Part shown: positions 24,346-33,177 of the stretch, one piece after another
How the letters are laid out: the number at the start of each line of letters is the position of its first letter
Position numbering within the stretch: the stretch's first letter is position 1
Source of the DNA: Alphaproteobacteria bacterium UBA2903
GTDB taxonomy: Bacteria; Pseudomonadota; Alphaproteobacteria; CAAGCB01; CAG-977
Direction: 5' to 3'
Assembly: GCA_002349565.1 (NCBI GenBank)
Contig: DEDN01000003.1
Span: forward strand, 16,427-61,414
Length of the DNA stretch: 44,988 bases
Program-made: the position numbers and the translations under genes
Notes under the pieces: model-generated
What the model was told of the DNA's origin: nothing
Seen by the model: only the letters and a program-made list of their open reading frames with translations
The model's database searches: none

Positions 24346-26709
24346 ATGAGTTTTTTATTTGAACCGTCGGTTTACAACGAAGCGTTCGCCTCCGACGGCA
24401 CGATTCGCCCGCATTGGAAACCTTTCTGGGAAAAACTGCAGGAAAACAGGGAGAAGCTTGCTTTCTGCAGCGAACAAAGCGAACGCCTGATGCATTCCGG
24501 ATTTTCGGATTCTGCGGAAAAACGCGCCTGCGGAGTCGTTCCGTTCATTTTGTCCCGACAAGATTTTGAAACAATCTCGAAAGGTTTGATTCAACGGGCG
24601 CAAGTCTTCAACGCCATGCTTTGCGACCTGTACGGCGATCAAACGCTGATTTCGCAGGGGGTTCTGCCCCCCGCCGCCGTTTTCGGCAATCCGATGTACT
24701 TTCCCGCCCTGCGCGGCTTAACCCCCGCGAACGGCGTTTTCGTGCAGGAATACACGGCGGATCTGGAACGTTCCCCCGACGGCAAATTCTGGGTTGTCGC
24801 CGACAGTCTGCAAATTCCGCAATGCGTGGGACGCGCCGTTAAAAACAGACGGGTTTCGACCCGCGTTCTGCCCGAAACATACGCCGCCGCAACCCCTGCG
24901 CCCGTATCCGATTTTTTGGAAACATTCCGCCGCCATCTGTTTGCCAACGCCCCTTCGAACAAAATTCCGACCGTCGTTTTGCTGACCGCCTCGACGAATC
25001 GTCCCCTGTCGTTCGAAGAATCCTATTTTGCGCGCAATTTGGGCATTGTCGCGGTGGAACCCGCCGATTTGACCGTCCGCGGCGACAAAGTGTTTTTGAA
25101 AAACATTGACGGCTTAAAACAGGTTGACGTGATTTTGCGCCATGTCGCGGACGATCTGTGCGACCCTCTGGAATTGAAAGGGGCGTCCATGACGGGCGTC
25201 GCGGGACTGGTTCACGCCGTCCGCGCGGGAACGGTCGCCATTCTGAATCCGCTCGGCACGGGATTGGCGGAAAGCCCCGTTTTCAAAGCGTTTATTCACG
25301 GCATTTGCCGCCATTTCACCAACAGCGACCTTTTGCTGCCGTCGATTGCCGCATGGTGGGGCGGACAAACCGCCGAAGTCGATTATCTGATTGAACATCA
25401 GCGGTCTTTGCGCTTTTTCGACGCTTTTACGGGAACGGAAGCCGCTCCCTCGACCGCCGATTTGCAGCGTCATCCCGAACGCTATGTCGGACAGGAACGC
25501 GTTGCCGCCTCCGAAATGCCGATCGTCCGCGGGGGAGAAATCGAAAACGCGCGCGTCCGCCTGCGCATTCCCGTCGTTTACGACAACGGCGCGTACCGAG
25601 TCATGGCGGGCGGCTTGGCATTCACGGAAGCAAAAGACGGCAAGGGACTTTGCGACGTTTGGGTCAACGCTCCCGTTTCCGCCGCACGCCCTTCCGCGTC
25701 CGAAAAAAACGTCGTCCCGTCGCGCACCGCTTTCGAACTGACATCGCGCATTGCCGACAATATGTATTGGCTGGGACGCAATCTGGAACGCAGTGAACAG
25801 CTGGCGCGCCTGCTGCGCGTCGCCCTGACCCGCGCGACCCAAGGCTCCGATTTTCCCGACCCGAACGACGTTGCGACTTTGCTGTGCGTTTTGGCATTGG
25901 AGGGACACCTGCCCTTTGCCGACTTCCAAGATTCCGCCGAACGCGAAAACGCGCTGAAAACCTTGAAAAAGATTATGTGTTCGGAATCCTACGGTTTCGG
26001 ACTGCGCTTTTTGTTCAAGCGGCTGAAAGAAATGGCGGATCAGCTGCATGACCGCCTGTCCATGGATACATGGGAGCTGTTTACCGCTCTCGCCCCGCTT
26101 TTGCCCGAAGAATCGGCGAACTATCCGATTGTTTTAAACCGACTGGACAGCATCATCGTTCGGCAAAACGCGCTCAGCGGCTTGATTCACGAAGACATGA
26201 CCCGCGACCACGGCTGGCGTTTTCTGGAAATCGGGCGCAGACTGGAACGCGGACTGCAAATTTTAAACCTGCTGTCGGGCATTCAAAGCTGTAAAATCGC
26301 GGGCTTTGACGCGTCTTTGGAAAGCCTGCTCGAAACATCGGACAGCCGCATGACCTACCGCGTGCGCTATATGAGCGTGCCGAGCGTCCCTTTGGTCGTC
26401 GACCTGCTGGTATGCGACAAATCAAACCCGCGTTCCCTGATTTTCCAAGTCAAGGAACTGCGCCGCGCCATTGTCGCTTTGGAACGCGAAAGCCGCACGC
26501 CGTCCCTGTTCGCCAAAGAAAACACCATTTTGCGCGATATGGCGAAAGTTTTGGAAGACATCGACATCACAACGGTCGATTTGCCCGCTTTGACAGCCGA
26601 TTTGCGCGATCGTCTGCAAGCGTTTTCGGACACCTTAACCCTGTCGTGCTTTGTCCACAACACTTCGACGCGCCAAGGTCCCGCCTATAACAAAGGAAAG
26701 CTGAAATGA
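24346..26709 (+). CDS. Circularly permuted ATP-grasp protein fused to an alpha-E domain
   Basis: A 787-residue fusion. Residues 1 to about 460 match the circularly permuted ATP-grasp type 2 family (former DUF404/DUF407), with YGDQTLISQGVLPP, RGLTPANGVFVQEYTADLERS and NPLGTGLAESPVF. Residues from about 463 match the alpha-E domain (former DUF403), starting SRIADNMYWLGRNLERSEQL. ATP-grasp proteins join a carboxylate to an amine through an acyl-phosphate. Proteins of this set occur with a transglutaminase-like peptidase, as here, and have been proposed to make or modify an unknown peptide. In many genomes the two domains are separate genes. The stop overlaps the next start by 4 bases. Reaction and product are not known. 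Confidence 0.9.
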   Translation: MSFLFEPSVYNEAFASDGTIRPHWKPFWEKLQENREKLAFCSEQSERLMHSGFSDSAEKRACGVVPFILSRQDFETISKGLIQRAQVFNAMLCDLYGDQTLISQGVLPPAAVFGNPMYFPALRGLTPANGVFVQEYTADLERSPDGKFWVVADSLQIPQCVGRAVKNRRVSTRVLPETYAAATPAPVSDFLETFRRHLFANAPSNKIPTVVLLTASTNRPLSFEESYFARNLGIVAVEPADLTVRGDKVFLKNIDGLKQVDVILRHVADDLCDPLELKGASMTGVAGLVHAVRAGTVAILNPLGTGLAESPVFKAFIHGICRHFTNSDLLLPSIAAWWGGQTAEVDYLIEHQRSLRFFDAFTGTEAAPSTADLQRHPERYVGQERVAASEMPIVRGGEIENARVRLRIPVVYDNGAYRVMAGGLAFTEAKDGKGLCDVWVNAPVSAARPSASEKNVVPSRTAFELTSRIADNMYWLGRNLERSEQLARLLRVALTRATQGSDFPDPNDVATLLCVLALEGHLPFADFQDSAERENALKTLKKIMCSESYGFGLRFLFKRLKEMADQLHDRLSMDTWELFTALAPLLPEESANYPIVLNRLDSIIVRQNALSGLIHEDMTRDHGWRFLEIGRRLERGLQILNLLSGIQSCKIAGFDASLESLLETSDSRMTYRVRYMSVPSVPLVVDLLVCDKSNPRSLIFQVKELRRAIVALERESRTPSLFAKENTILRDMAKVLEDIDITTVDLPALTADLRDRLQAFSDTLTLSCFVHNTSTRQGPAYNKGKLK

Positions 26710-27596
26710 CCCGTTATCACGTCCGTCACACCACCGTTTACGGATACAGTCAGCCCGTCACCCTGTCGCACCATTTGGCGCGGCTGAAGCCTCGCAACAC
26801 TCCGTTCCAAACCGTCGAAAACAGCACGGTTTCCATGACGCCCGCCCCCGCTTATCAGACGGATTCGACGGACGCGTTCGGCAATACGGCAACGTTTATG
26901 CTCGTCGAAACACCGCATACGGAAATGACGGTCACATCGGATTTTACGGCAACGGTCGCAATGCCCGACTATCCCGACGCCAAAAACACGCCCGCTTGGG
27001 AAAGCGTCGCAGGGGCGCTTGCCCTGCCGTCCGCCCCCGAAACATTGGACGCCGCCGTGTTCGCGCATCCGTCGTGCTTTGTGCCGTTCAGCCAAAAAGC
27101 CAAAGACTACGCCGCCCCGTCGTTCACTCCGAACCGTCCCGTTCTGGCAGCCGCCGAGGAAATCATGCGCCGCATTTACGCCGATTTCAAATACGACTCT
27201 TCGGCGACCAGCATCGCCACGCCGATTGACGAAACGCTGGAAATGAAGCGCGGCGTCTGTCAGGATTTCGCCCATGTCGGCATCGCTTGTCTAAGGGCGT
27301 GGGGCATCGCCGCGCGGTACGTCAGCGGATACATCCGCACCCGCCGCGCCGCCGAAGCCGAAAAACGCGGTGAAATCGAAATGATAGGCGGCGACGCCTC
27401 GCACGCGTGGTTTTCGGTGTTCGTTCCGACGTACGGCTGGGTCGACCTGGACCCCACGAACAATATGTATATGCAAACCGAACACCTGACCGTCGGCTGG
27501 GGACGCGATTTCGACGACATGAGTCCTGTCAAGGGATTGATGACGGGCGGCGGATCACATACCGTCAAAGTCGACGTCAGCGTCCGCACGGCATAG
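26706..27596 (+). CDS. Transglutaminase-like cysteine peptidase (COG1305 type)
   Basis: A 296-residue protein with the N-terminal beta domain typical of this group (YHVRHTTVYGYSQPVTLSHH) and a papain-like transglutaminase core. The catalytic triad is visible: C185 in KRGVCQDFAH, a histidine near 233 in DASHAWFSVFVP, and an aspartate near 250 in WVDLDPTNN. No signal peptide, so it should act in the cytoplasm. It overlaps the ATP-grasp/alpha-E gene by 4 bases, and together they form the conserved pair thought to build and trim an amide-linked peptide. The proteasome-like Anbu subunit often found with them is not in this window. Confidence 0.92.
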   Translation: MTRYHVRHTTVYGYSQPVTLSHHLARLKPRNTPFQTVENSTVSMTPAPAYQTDSTDAFGNTATFMLVETPHTEMTVTSDFTATVAMPDYPDAKNTPAWESVAGALALPSAPETLDAAVFAHPSCFVPFSQKAKDYAAPSFTPNRPVLAAAEEIMRRIYADFKYDSSATSIATPIDETLEMKRGVCQDFAHVGIACLRAWGIAARYVSGYIRTRRAAEAEKRGEIEMIGGDASHAWFSVFVPTYGWVDLDPTNNMYMQTEHLTVGWGRDFDDMSPVKGLMTGGGSHTVKVDVSVRTA

Positions 27597-27599
27597 CAA

Positions 27600-27618
27600 G
27601 TAGGCAATTTTTACCTAC
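27600..27618. repeat. Short inverted repeat after the transglutaminase gene
   Basis: GTAGG (27600-27604) and CCTAC (27614-27618) flank a 9-base loop that includes five T. Just downstream AAAAAG CTTG CTTTTTT (27629-27645) could form a second AT-rich stem. Either may end the transcript, but both are weak. Confidence 0.25.
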
Positions 27619-27648
27619 CAACACATTGAAAAAGCTTGCTTTTTTGAT

Positions 27649-27677
27649 TTTACATTTTCAGCGTTCCGTGTTATGAT
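27649..27677 (+). promoter_or_regulatory. Promoter of the flagellin gene
   Basis: TTTACA (27649-27654), 17 bases, TATGAT (27672-27677): each box one base from the sigma-70 consensus. Transcription should begin near 27684, leaving a leader of about 40 bases before ATG 27725. I saw no sigma-54 or sigma-28 type element. Confidence 0.6.
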
Positions 27678-27724
27678 GAAAAAAAATGGAACAGTTTTCC
27701 CTTGCCCGAGGAAAGGAAAAAGCA

Positions 27725-29170
27725 ATGCGAACAATGCCTTACAATCTGAACGGTTCGACGTCGGCTGTTTTGTCGTCCGCGCTCAGCACTTCTGCGGCTT
27801 TGTCAACTTTGTTCGATAAAAATTCGGTCGCGCTTTCGACGGGGAAATTCGTCAACGCGTCAACCGACAATTCGACCCTTTACTGCAAAGACGTGCGTCT
27901 GTCCGAACGCGCGGCGGGACTGAACAGCGTCGTCGACGGACTGTCGAACATCGTGTCCCTGCTGTCCACGTCGGGCAAAACAATCGATTCGCTCAAGGAT
28001 TTTCTGGCTCAAGCCAAAGCGTTGGGCAATTCCGCGCTGGACAACGAAAATTACTTGTCGCCGATTGTCGGCAAGGGGCTGAAAGTCAAAGATTCCACGC
28101 CGCTTTCCAAACTGCCGCACATGCAGACGGGCGACAAAATCATTCTGCGCACGGGCAAAGCCGATGAAATGGAATCCTCCGTCGATATGACGCGCGACAC
28201 GACTTTGGACGATCTGGGACTGAACATCGGGGAAAAATTCAACATCAAAGTCGGCGACAACGACTGGATAAGCTTGGAAATCACGGATTTGGACGTGAAA
28301 GTTACGGACTTTCTGGGACAAATCACGGAAAAGCTGGGGGCAGACAAGTTTTCCGCCGAAATTTCGGACGGCAGACTGACGATAAAAACCCTTGACCGCA
28401 GCCCGATTATTTTGCAGGACGATGCCGACGCCACGGCGGCGAAAGCCATGGGCTTTGATTTGTCAACAACCCACATCATCGAATCCCAAGCCGACTGGAC
28501 GGTCAAAAATCTGGCGGACGAAATCGGCAAAATCGACAATATGACCGCGTTCGTCAACGACGACGGTTATTTGGAAATCACGTCAATCTACGGGGATTCG
28601 CTGTCCATTGCCGACTTGGACGGCAGAATGGGCGATTCGTTCGGCATCACGGGCGTTTCGGACGACAGCGACAACAAGCACAAAACATACGCCGAACGCT
28701 ACAACGAACTGCTGAAGCAGATTGACTCTCTGGTCGACGATGCGTCGTTCAACGGATTGAACCTGCTGCAGGGGGATACCGTCCGCGCCGTTTTCAGCGA
28801 AGACGGTTTCGATTACCGCACCATCAGGGGCGTCAAACTGGATTCCGCGTCTTTGGGATTGACGCCCGCCGCCGGCGATTGGCAAAACGATGAGGACGTC
28901 ACGGCGATTTTGGAACAAATAGAGCATGCTGAAAACGTCCTGAAAGCGGCGGCTGACAAATTCGAGCGCGCCTCTTACACAGTACAGTCGCGCAGTTCGT
29001 TCATGGAATCGCTGTCGGTAACGTTTGATAACGGAGCTTTGTCGCTGACGGGGGCGAATTTGGAACAGATCTCTGTGGAACAAATCGCCATCAACACACA
29101 AAAACAGTTGATAAATCAGGTCGTCGGTCTTACTCTGGAAGCTAGCGGCAGTATTCTGTCCCTCTTTTAA
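27725..29170 (+). CDS. Flagellin
   Basis: The filament protein of the flagellum, 481 residues from ATG 27725, which follows GAGGAAAGG; the upstream ATG 27686 lies at the likely transcript start and lacks a binding site. The N-terminal coiled-coil (FDKNSVALSTGKFVNASTDN, then LNSVVDGLSNIVSLL) and the C-terminal one (YTVQSRSSFMESLSVTF, ending EASGSILSLF) match alphaproteobacterial flagellins. The middle third holds two segments like the flagellin IN motif (LEITDLDVKVTDFLGQI...DGRLTI and TVKNLADEIGKI...DGYLEI). flbT follows after 13 bases. No other flagellar gene lies in the window, so assembly genes must be elsewhere if the cell is motile. Confidence 0.88.
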   Translation: MRTMPYNLNGSTSAVLSSALSTSAALSTLFDKNSVALSTGKFVNASTDNSTLYCKDVRLSERAAGLNSVVDGLSNIVSLLSTSGKTIDSLKDFLAQAKALGNSALDNENYLSPIVGKGLKVKDSTPLSKLPHMQTGDKIILRTGKADEMESSVDMTRDTTLDDLGLNIGEKFNIKVGDNDWISLEITDLDVKVTDFLGQITEKLGADKFSAEISDGRLTIKTLDRSPIILQDDADATAAKAMGFDLSTTHIIESQADWTVKNLADEIGKIDNMTAFVNDDGYLEITSIYGDSLSIADLDGRMGDSFGITGVSDDSDNKHKTYAERYNELLKQIDSLVDDASFNGLNLLQGDTVRAVFSEDGFDYRTIRGVKLDSASLGLTPAAGDWQNDEDVTAILEQIEHAENVLKAAADKFERASYTVQSRSSFMESLSVTFDNGALSLTGANLEQISVEQIAINTQKQLINQVVGLTLEASGSILSLF

Positions 29171-29183
29171 ACAGGAGCTTTGA

Positions 29184-29576
29184 ATGCCTTTAAAAATCGA
29201 ATTGAAACCGAACGAACGGCTGATTGTCGGCAGCGCGCTGATTACCAACGACCGCGAACGCACCCGTTTGTATATTGACGGCAACGTCCCCATTTTGCGC
29301 GAAAAATACATTTTGACAAAGGAACAGGCGAACACCCCCTGCAAAAAAGTTTATTTCGTTTTGCAGCAAATGTATTTGGCGAAAGACCCGAAAATTCTGC
29401 ATCCCGAATATTTTTCCTACGTTCGAGAATTGACGACGGCGGCGCCCAGCTTCACCCCCGACATCGACGCGGTGAACAGCGACATTCTGGGCGGCGATTA
29501 CTACGGCGCGCTGAAAAAAATGATGACGATCATCGACAAAGAAGCGTCCCTGTTGGACAAGGCTTTGAAAAAATAA
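29184..29576 (+). CDS. flbT: Flagellin synthesis regulator FlbT
   Basis: In Caulobacter FlbT binds flagellin mRNA and lowers its stability and translation until the hook is finished. This 130-residue protein starts MPLKIELKPNERLIVGSALI and continues with VPILREKYIL, TPCKKVYFVLQQMYLA and DYYGALKKMMTIID, the FlbT pattern throughout. The start has AGGAG 7 bases upstream. It lies 13 bases after the flagellin gene and is probably on the same transcript. flaF, its usual companion, is missing here. FlbT is largely restricted to Alphaproteobacteria and is the best taxonomic marker in this window. Confidence 0.9.
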   Translation: MPLKIELKPNERLIVGSALITNDRERTRLYIDGNVPILREKYILTKEQANTPCKKVYFVLQQMYLAKDPKILHPEYFSYVRELTTAAPSFTPDIDAVNSDILGGDYYGALKKMMTIIDKEASLLDKALKK

Positions 29577-29582
29577 CACTTT

Positions 29583-29613
29583 AAGACGGTTTGCAGCCGT
29601 CCTTATTTGTTTT
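29583..29613 (+). terminator. Possible weak terminator after flbT
   Basis: GACGG (29585-29589) pairs with CCGTC (29597-29601) around a 7-base loop, extended by AAG/CTT with one bulged base, and is followed by ATTTGTTTT. Short stem, so only a modest candidate. Confidence 0.4.
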
Positions 29614-29626
29614 GCCAAAAAAAAGC

Positions 29627-29654
29627 TTTAATTTCCGCCGAAAAACAGTATAGT
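29627..29654 (+). promoter_or_regulatory. Promoter of the PLP enzyme gene
   Basis: TTTAAT (29627-29632), 16 bases, TATAGT (29649-29654), about 42 bases before ATG 29696. The -10 box is one base from consensus. The -35 box overlaps an AAAGCTT sequence also found at two other promoters near 43.4 kb. Confidence 0.45.
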
Positions 29655-29695
29655 GTCAGACAGAAAAAGAGTTTTGAAATCATAAGGAGCGAAAA

Positions 29696-31231
29696 ATGCG
29701 CTTGTATTGTCCCGTGTGCGGCGAAGCCTATCCTCTGGAAACCGAGGAACTCTGCTGCCCCGAAAGCACGGATAAAGGTGTTCACCCGTTGATCAAACAA
29801 GAGGAAGGCGAAGAGCTTGAACGCGTCTTTCCCGCCATTTTAACCAAACGCTGGAACGACGGCAAAATCTCGTTCAGCGTTTTTCGTGAATTTATGGCAA
29901 GCTATCAGCTGGCGAACGCGCATGGCAAAGCTTCTTGGTGGGTTGACCGCGTTATTGCTTTGTCAAACGCTTGCGAACGCCTGACGGGACGCGGTTTCGT
30001 CCGCACGCCCGAAGTTCAGGCGGACGAATTGGCGCAAGCCGTCGACTTGCCCGCGGGTTCCCTGTTCATTAAAAACGAAACGCTACAGCTGACGGGATCG
30101 CACAAATCCCGCCATTTGGCAGGCGTGATTATGCATTTGGAAACCCTGCGCGAAATCGAAGGCGAAGCCGCCGAAAAGAAAACGCTGGCAACCATCGGAT
30201 TCGGCAGCACCGCCATTGCAGCCGCCGCTTTGGCGGGCGCAGCGGGATACAAGCTGTATGTTTTCCTGCCCGATTCCGCCGACAGCCAAACGGTTGCCCT
30301 GCTGACCAATTTGGGCGCGACCGTCGTCAAGGCTGGCGACAAGGAATCCGTCCACACCCTTTACTCCGCGGCTTTAAAGAAATTCGGCTGGATTCCGTTT
30401 ACGACCTGCGGACGCGACATCTGGTCGGCGGTTGAAGGCGCGGAAACGCTTGAATACGAATTTTTGTTCAATCAATACCTGTCCGACGCGCCGTTGGACG
30501 TTCAAGTCGTTCAGGTCGGATGCGGAGGAATGGCTAACGCGGTTTCGTCCGCAAACGCTTTGTTCAAACGGCTGGACATCATCCGCAAACTGCCGCGCTT
30601 CTACACTTGCCAGACAACGGGATGCTATCCCTTGGCGCAAAGCTATTTTTCCGTTTTGCGTGAAATGGGACGCGACGGCGTCATCACCCTGTCCCCCGAA
30701 CTTGCCATGCAGCTGGAAGGCGACTTTGACGCCCAGACCGTCTTGGAAAACAATCTGGGACAAATCAAAATGACGGCGGGTTTGATTGCGGAAATGTACC
30801 CGAAGATCAAGGATGATATCGAAACCGTTTTGAAGCGGGTCGGTGAAAACCGCAACGATTTCTTCAAACCGTGGGCAAACGAAATTCCGAACAGCATTGC
30901 GACGGGCATTTTGGACGATACGACATACGACGGATTGGAAGTCGTGCGCGCTATGCTGATTTCGGGCGGACTGCCTTTGATTGTTGACGAAGATTCTTTG
31001 CAAAAAGCGTTTGAACTGGCAAAAGCGCACACCGCTATCGACACTTACGCGTCGGGCAGCGCGGGCTTGGCGGGATTGCGCTTTTTGATCAAAAACAAGC
31101 TGGTTCAGCAGGGCGAACGCTGCGGACTGCTGTTTACGGGCGTCGGCGAACACAAATGCGATTTGCCGATTGTTGCCGAACGCGTGCGGACGGCTAGCAC
31201 CGTTGACGACCTGTCGAAACTGAACGGCTGA
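29696..31231 (+). CDS. PLP-dependent enzyme, threonine synthase-like (fold type II)
   Basis: A 511-residue member of the tryptophan-synthase-beta/threonine-synthase fold. It begins with a zinc-ribbon-like CPVCGEAYP...CCP, as archaeal-type threonine synthases do. NETLQLTGSHKSRHLAG holds the PLP lysine, TIGFGSTAIAAAALAGAAG the asparagine-loop equivalent, and VGCGGMANAV the phosphate-binding glycines. Fold II enzymes of this kind carry out beta- or gamma-replacement or elimination on amino acids. The TGSHK form, in place of the more common GSFK, belongs to a less-studied branch, so I do not assign threonine synthase activity. AAGGAG precedes ATG 29696. It is a single-gene unit closed by the hairpin at 31238-31265. 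Confidence 0.75.
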   Translation: MRLYCPVCGEAYPLETEELCCPESTDKGVHPLIKQEEGEELERVFPAILTKRWNDGKISFSVFREFMASYQLANAHGKASWWVDRVIALSNACERLTGRGFVRTPEVQADELAQAVDLPAGSLFIKNETLQLTGSHKSRHLAGVIMHLETLREIEGEAAEKKTLATIGFGSTAIAAAALAGAAGYKLYVFLPDSADSQTVALLTNLGATVVKAGDKESVHTLYSAALKKFGWIPFTTCGRDIWSAVEGAETLEYEFLFNQYLSDAPLDVQVVQVGCGGMANAVSSANALFKRLDIIRKLPRFYTCQTTGCYPLAQSYFSVLREMGRDGVITLSPELAMQLEGDFDAQTVLENNLGQIKMTAGLIAEMYPKIKDDIETVLKRVGENRNDFFKPWANEIPNSIATGILDDTTYDGLEVVRAMLISGGLPLIVDEDSLQKAFELAKAHTAIDTYASGSAGLAGLRFLIKNKLVQQGERCGLLFTGVGEHKCDLPIVAERVRTASTVDDLSKLNG

Positions 31232-31237
31232 GCCGAT

Positions 31238-31265
31238 AAAAAAGGGAGCGTCAAGCTCCCTTTTT
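31238..31265. terminator. Bidirectional intrinsic terminator
   Basis: GGGAGC (31244-31249), loop GTCAA, GCTCCC (31255-31260), with A-tract before and T-tract after, extending the stem to about 11 pairs. It lies between the convergent PLP enzyme gene and ABC exporter gene and can end both transcripts. Confidence 0.88.
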
Positions 31266-31283
31266 CATATCCGTGTTTTTCAT

Positions 31284-33065
31284 TTATTTTTTCATAAATT
31301 GAATCTTGTACAGCTGGGCGTAAATGCCGTCCAATGCCAGCAGTTCCTCGTGCGTTCCCTGTTCGACAATCTCCCCGTCGTTAAAGACGCAAATGCGATC
31401 GGCGTCAATAATTGTTGACAAACGGTGGGCGATAACAATGGACGTCCGCCCTTTCATCAGCTTTTCCAACGATTTTTGAACAATGTGTTCGGATTGGGAA
31501 TCCAACGCGGAAGTCGCTTCGTCCAGCAGTAATATCGGCGCGTTTTTCAACATAGCGCGGGCGATGGAAATCATTTGCCGCTGACCGCCGGACAATCCCG
31601 AACCATGTTCCCCCAAAACGGTGTCGTACCCGTTTTCCAAATTCATAATGAAATCATGGGCGGCGGCGGCTTTTGCGGCGGCGACAACCTGCTCGTCAGC
31701 CGCATCGGGCGAACCGTAGCGGATATTGTTTTTAACCGTTTCGTTGAACAAAATGACATCCTGCGACACATAAGCCGTTTGACGGCGCAGGCTTTCCAGA
31801 GTCACTTGGCGGATATCCTGCCCGTCTATCAGGATTTGCCCCTGCTGCGGATCGTAAAAGCGCGGCAAGAAGTTGATCAAAGTCGATTTTCCCGATCCCG
31901 AATGTCCCACCAGCGCCACCGTTTCGTCGGGATTGACCGTCAAAGAAACGTTGTGCAGCACTTCGCGTTCGCCGTCATAGGAAAAAGAAACGTTTTTGAT
32001 TTCGATTTTGCCTTTTTCGACATTCAGTTTTTCGGCGTTCGGCATTTCCCGAATAGCGGGAACAATGTCCAGCATAGCGTACAAACGCAGCATGCTCGCC
32101 ACGCCCATTTGCATGCGCATATGCAAGTTCGCGATGTTTTTCATCGGCTTGTACGCGGCGACGATTGCCAGCAAAAATACCATAAAATTGCCGGGACTCA
32201 TGTTGCCCTGCATGATTTGCCAGCCGCCGTATCCCAAAGTCGCCGCCATGGCGATGCCGCCGAAAAACTCCATCAAGGGGCTTTGCAAAGCATGCAGGCA
32301 CGCCATTGAAAACGACAGTTTGTTCATTTTGACGATCGTCTTGTCCAATTCTTTGTATTCGTCGTTTTCCGTACAGTAAGACTTGACGATTTTAATGCCG
32401 TTGAAACTTTGTGACAAAAGATTGAAGAAGCCTTCGTTGGCTTCCTGATTTTTCTTTGTTTTCTTGCGCATTTTCCTGCCGCAAACGGCAACGGGATAAA
32501 TCCCCAAAGGAAACACGAAAAACACGACGCACGCCATTTCAAGCGATTGAAAAAACATCAAAACGACCAAAAAAACAACCGATGCGGAATCCTTGACAAA
32601 CGTTGTCAGGCTGTTCAAAACGGCGTCTTTGACCATAGCGACGTCGGATGTAAAGCGGGTGATGATCTCCCCTGTGGAATGGTTTTGAAAAAACGCGTTG
32701 TCCATCCGAATCAAGCGTTTGAAAATATCGCGCTGCATATCGGCAATGACGCGGATGGAAAGTTTTGTCATCACGACGGATTGGGAATAGCTGAACACGC
32801 CTTTCAGCAAATACAGCACCAGAATTGTCAAACCGATCGTCCCCAGCGACGCGCGGTTTTTGTCAATGAAAACTTCGTCAAAGACGGGTTTCAGCTGACG
32901 AACCAGCAACGCGTCGAAACTGGCGGCAACAATCATCAAAATGACAGCCAAAGTCAGCCATTTCCATTTGTCTGCGATGTATTCCCGCCAAACGCGCGAA
33001 TACATTTTCATATTTTCTTTGGTCAGTTTGGGCAGATCTTTGCCGCCTTTTTTCATAAAAGCCAT
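31284..33065 (-). CDS. MsbA-type ABC exporter
   Basis: A half-transporter of 593 residues with a six-helix membrane domain (about 30-320) and one ATPase domain. ATPase motifs: Walker A GHSGSGKST, Q-loop in AYVSQDVILF, signature LSGGQ, Walker B ILLLDEATSALDSQ and H-loop IAHRLSTI. The size and sequence style fit MsbA-like lipid or lipid A flippases; other exported substrates are possible. The ATG at 33065 is preferred: AAAGGA lies 8 bases before it, and the TTG at 33125 that would lengthen the frame is part of the promoter -35 box. No accessory protein gene is adjacent. Confidence 0.9.
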   Translation of the reverse strand: MAFMKKGGKDLPKLTKENMKMYSRVWREYIADKWKWLTLAVILMIVAASFDALLVRQLKPVFDEVFIDKNRASLGTIGLTILVLYLLKGVFSYSQSVVMTKLSIRVIADMQRDIFKRLIRMDNAFFQNHSTGEIITRFTSDVAMVKDAVLNSLTTFVKDSASVVFLVVLMFFQSLEMACVVFFVFPLGIYPVAVCGRKMRKKTKKNQEANEGFFNLLSQSFNGIKIVKSYCTENDEYKELDKTIVKMNKLSFSMACLHALQSPLMEFFGGIAMAATLGYGGWQIMQGNMSPGNFMVFLLAIVAAYKPMKNIANLHMRMQMGVASMLRLYAMLDIVPAIREMPNAEKLNVEKGKIEIKNVSFSYDGEREVLHNVSLTVNPDETVALVGHSGSGKSTLINFLPRFYDPQQGQILIDGQDIRQVTLESLRRQTAYVSQDVILFNETVKNNIRYGSPDAADEQVVAAAKAAAAHDFIMNLENGYDTVLGEHGSGLSGGQRQMISIARAMLKNAPILLLDEATSALDSQSEHIVQKSLEKLMKGRTSIVIAHRLSTIIDADRICVFNDGEIVEQGTHEELLALDGIYAQLYKIQFMKK

Positions 33066-33096
33066 TCTTCGGTTCCTTTGATCGATTTGACACGCC

Positions 33097-33125
33097 ACGA
33101 TAGCCTTAAATCGAAAAATAGGCAA
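33097..33125 (-). promoter_or_regulatory. Promoter of the ABC exporter gene
   Basis: On the minus strand TTGCCT (33120-33125), 17 bases, TATCGT (33097-33102), 31 bases before ATG 33065. It sits just after the terminator of the preceding redox operon, as expected for a separate unit. Confidence 0.5.
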
Positions 33126-33143
33126 GCGTTCAGATTTTATCCC

Positions 33144-33170
33144 AAAGAAAAACGCCCCTTTCGGAGCGTC
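33144..33170 (-). terminator. Intrinsic terminator of the redox operon
   Basis: On the minus strand ACGCTCC, loop GAAA, GGGGCGT (33152-33169) forms a 7-pair stem with one wobble, followed by TTTTTCTTT. It begins 8 bases after the flavodoxin stop. Confidence 0.8.
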
Positions 33171-33177
33171 TTTCGTT

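Noticed and set aside
27686..27724. N-terminal extension of flagellin from ATG 27686
   Set aside because: It lies at the expected transcript start with no ribosome binding site; flagellins have no such leader, and ATG 27725 follows GAGGAAAGG.
33066..33125. N-terminal extension of the ABC exporter from TTG 33125
   Set aside because: The TTG is the -35 box of the promoter, and the ATG at 33065 has a good ribosome binding site.
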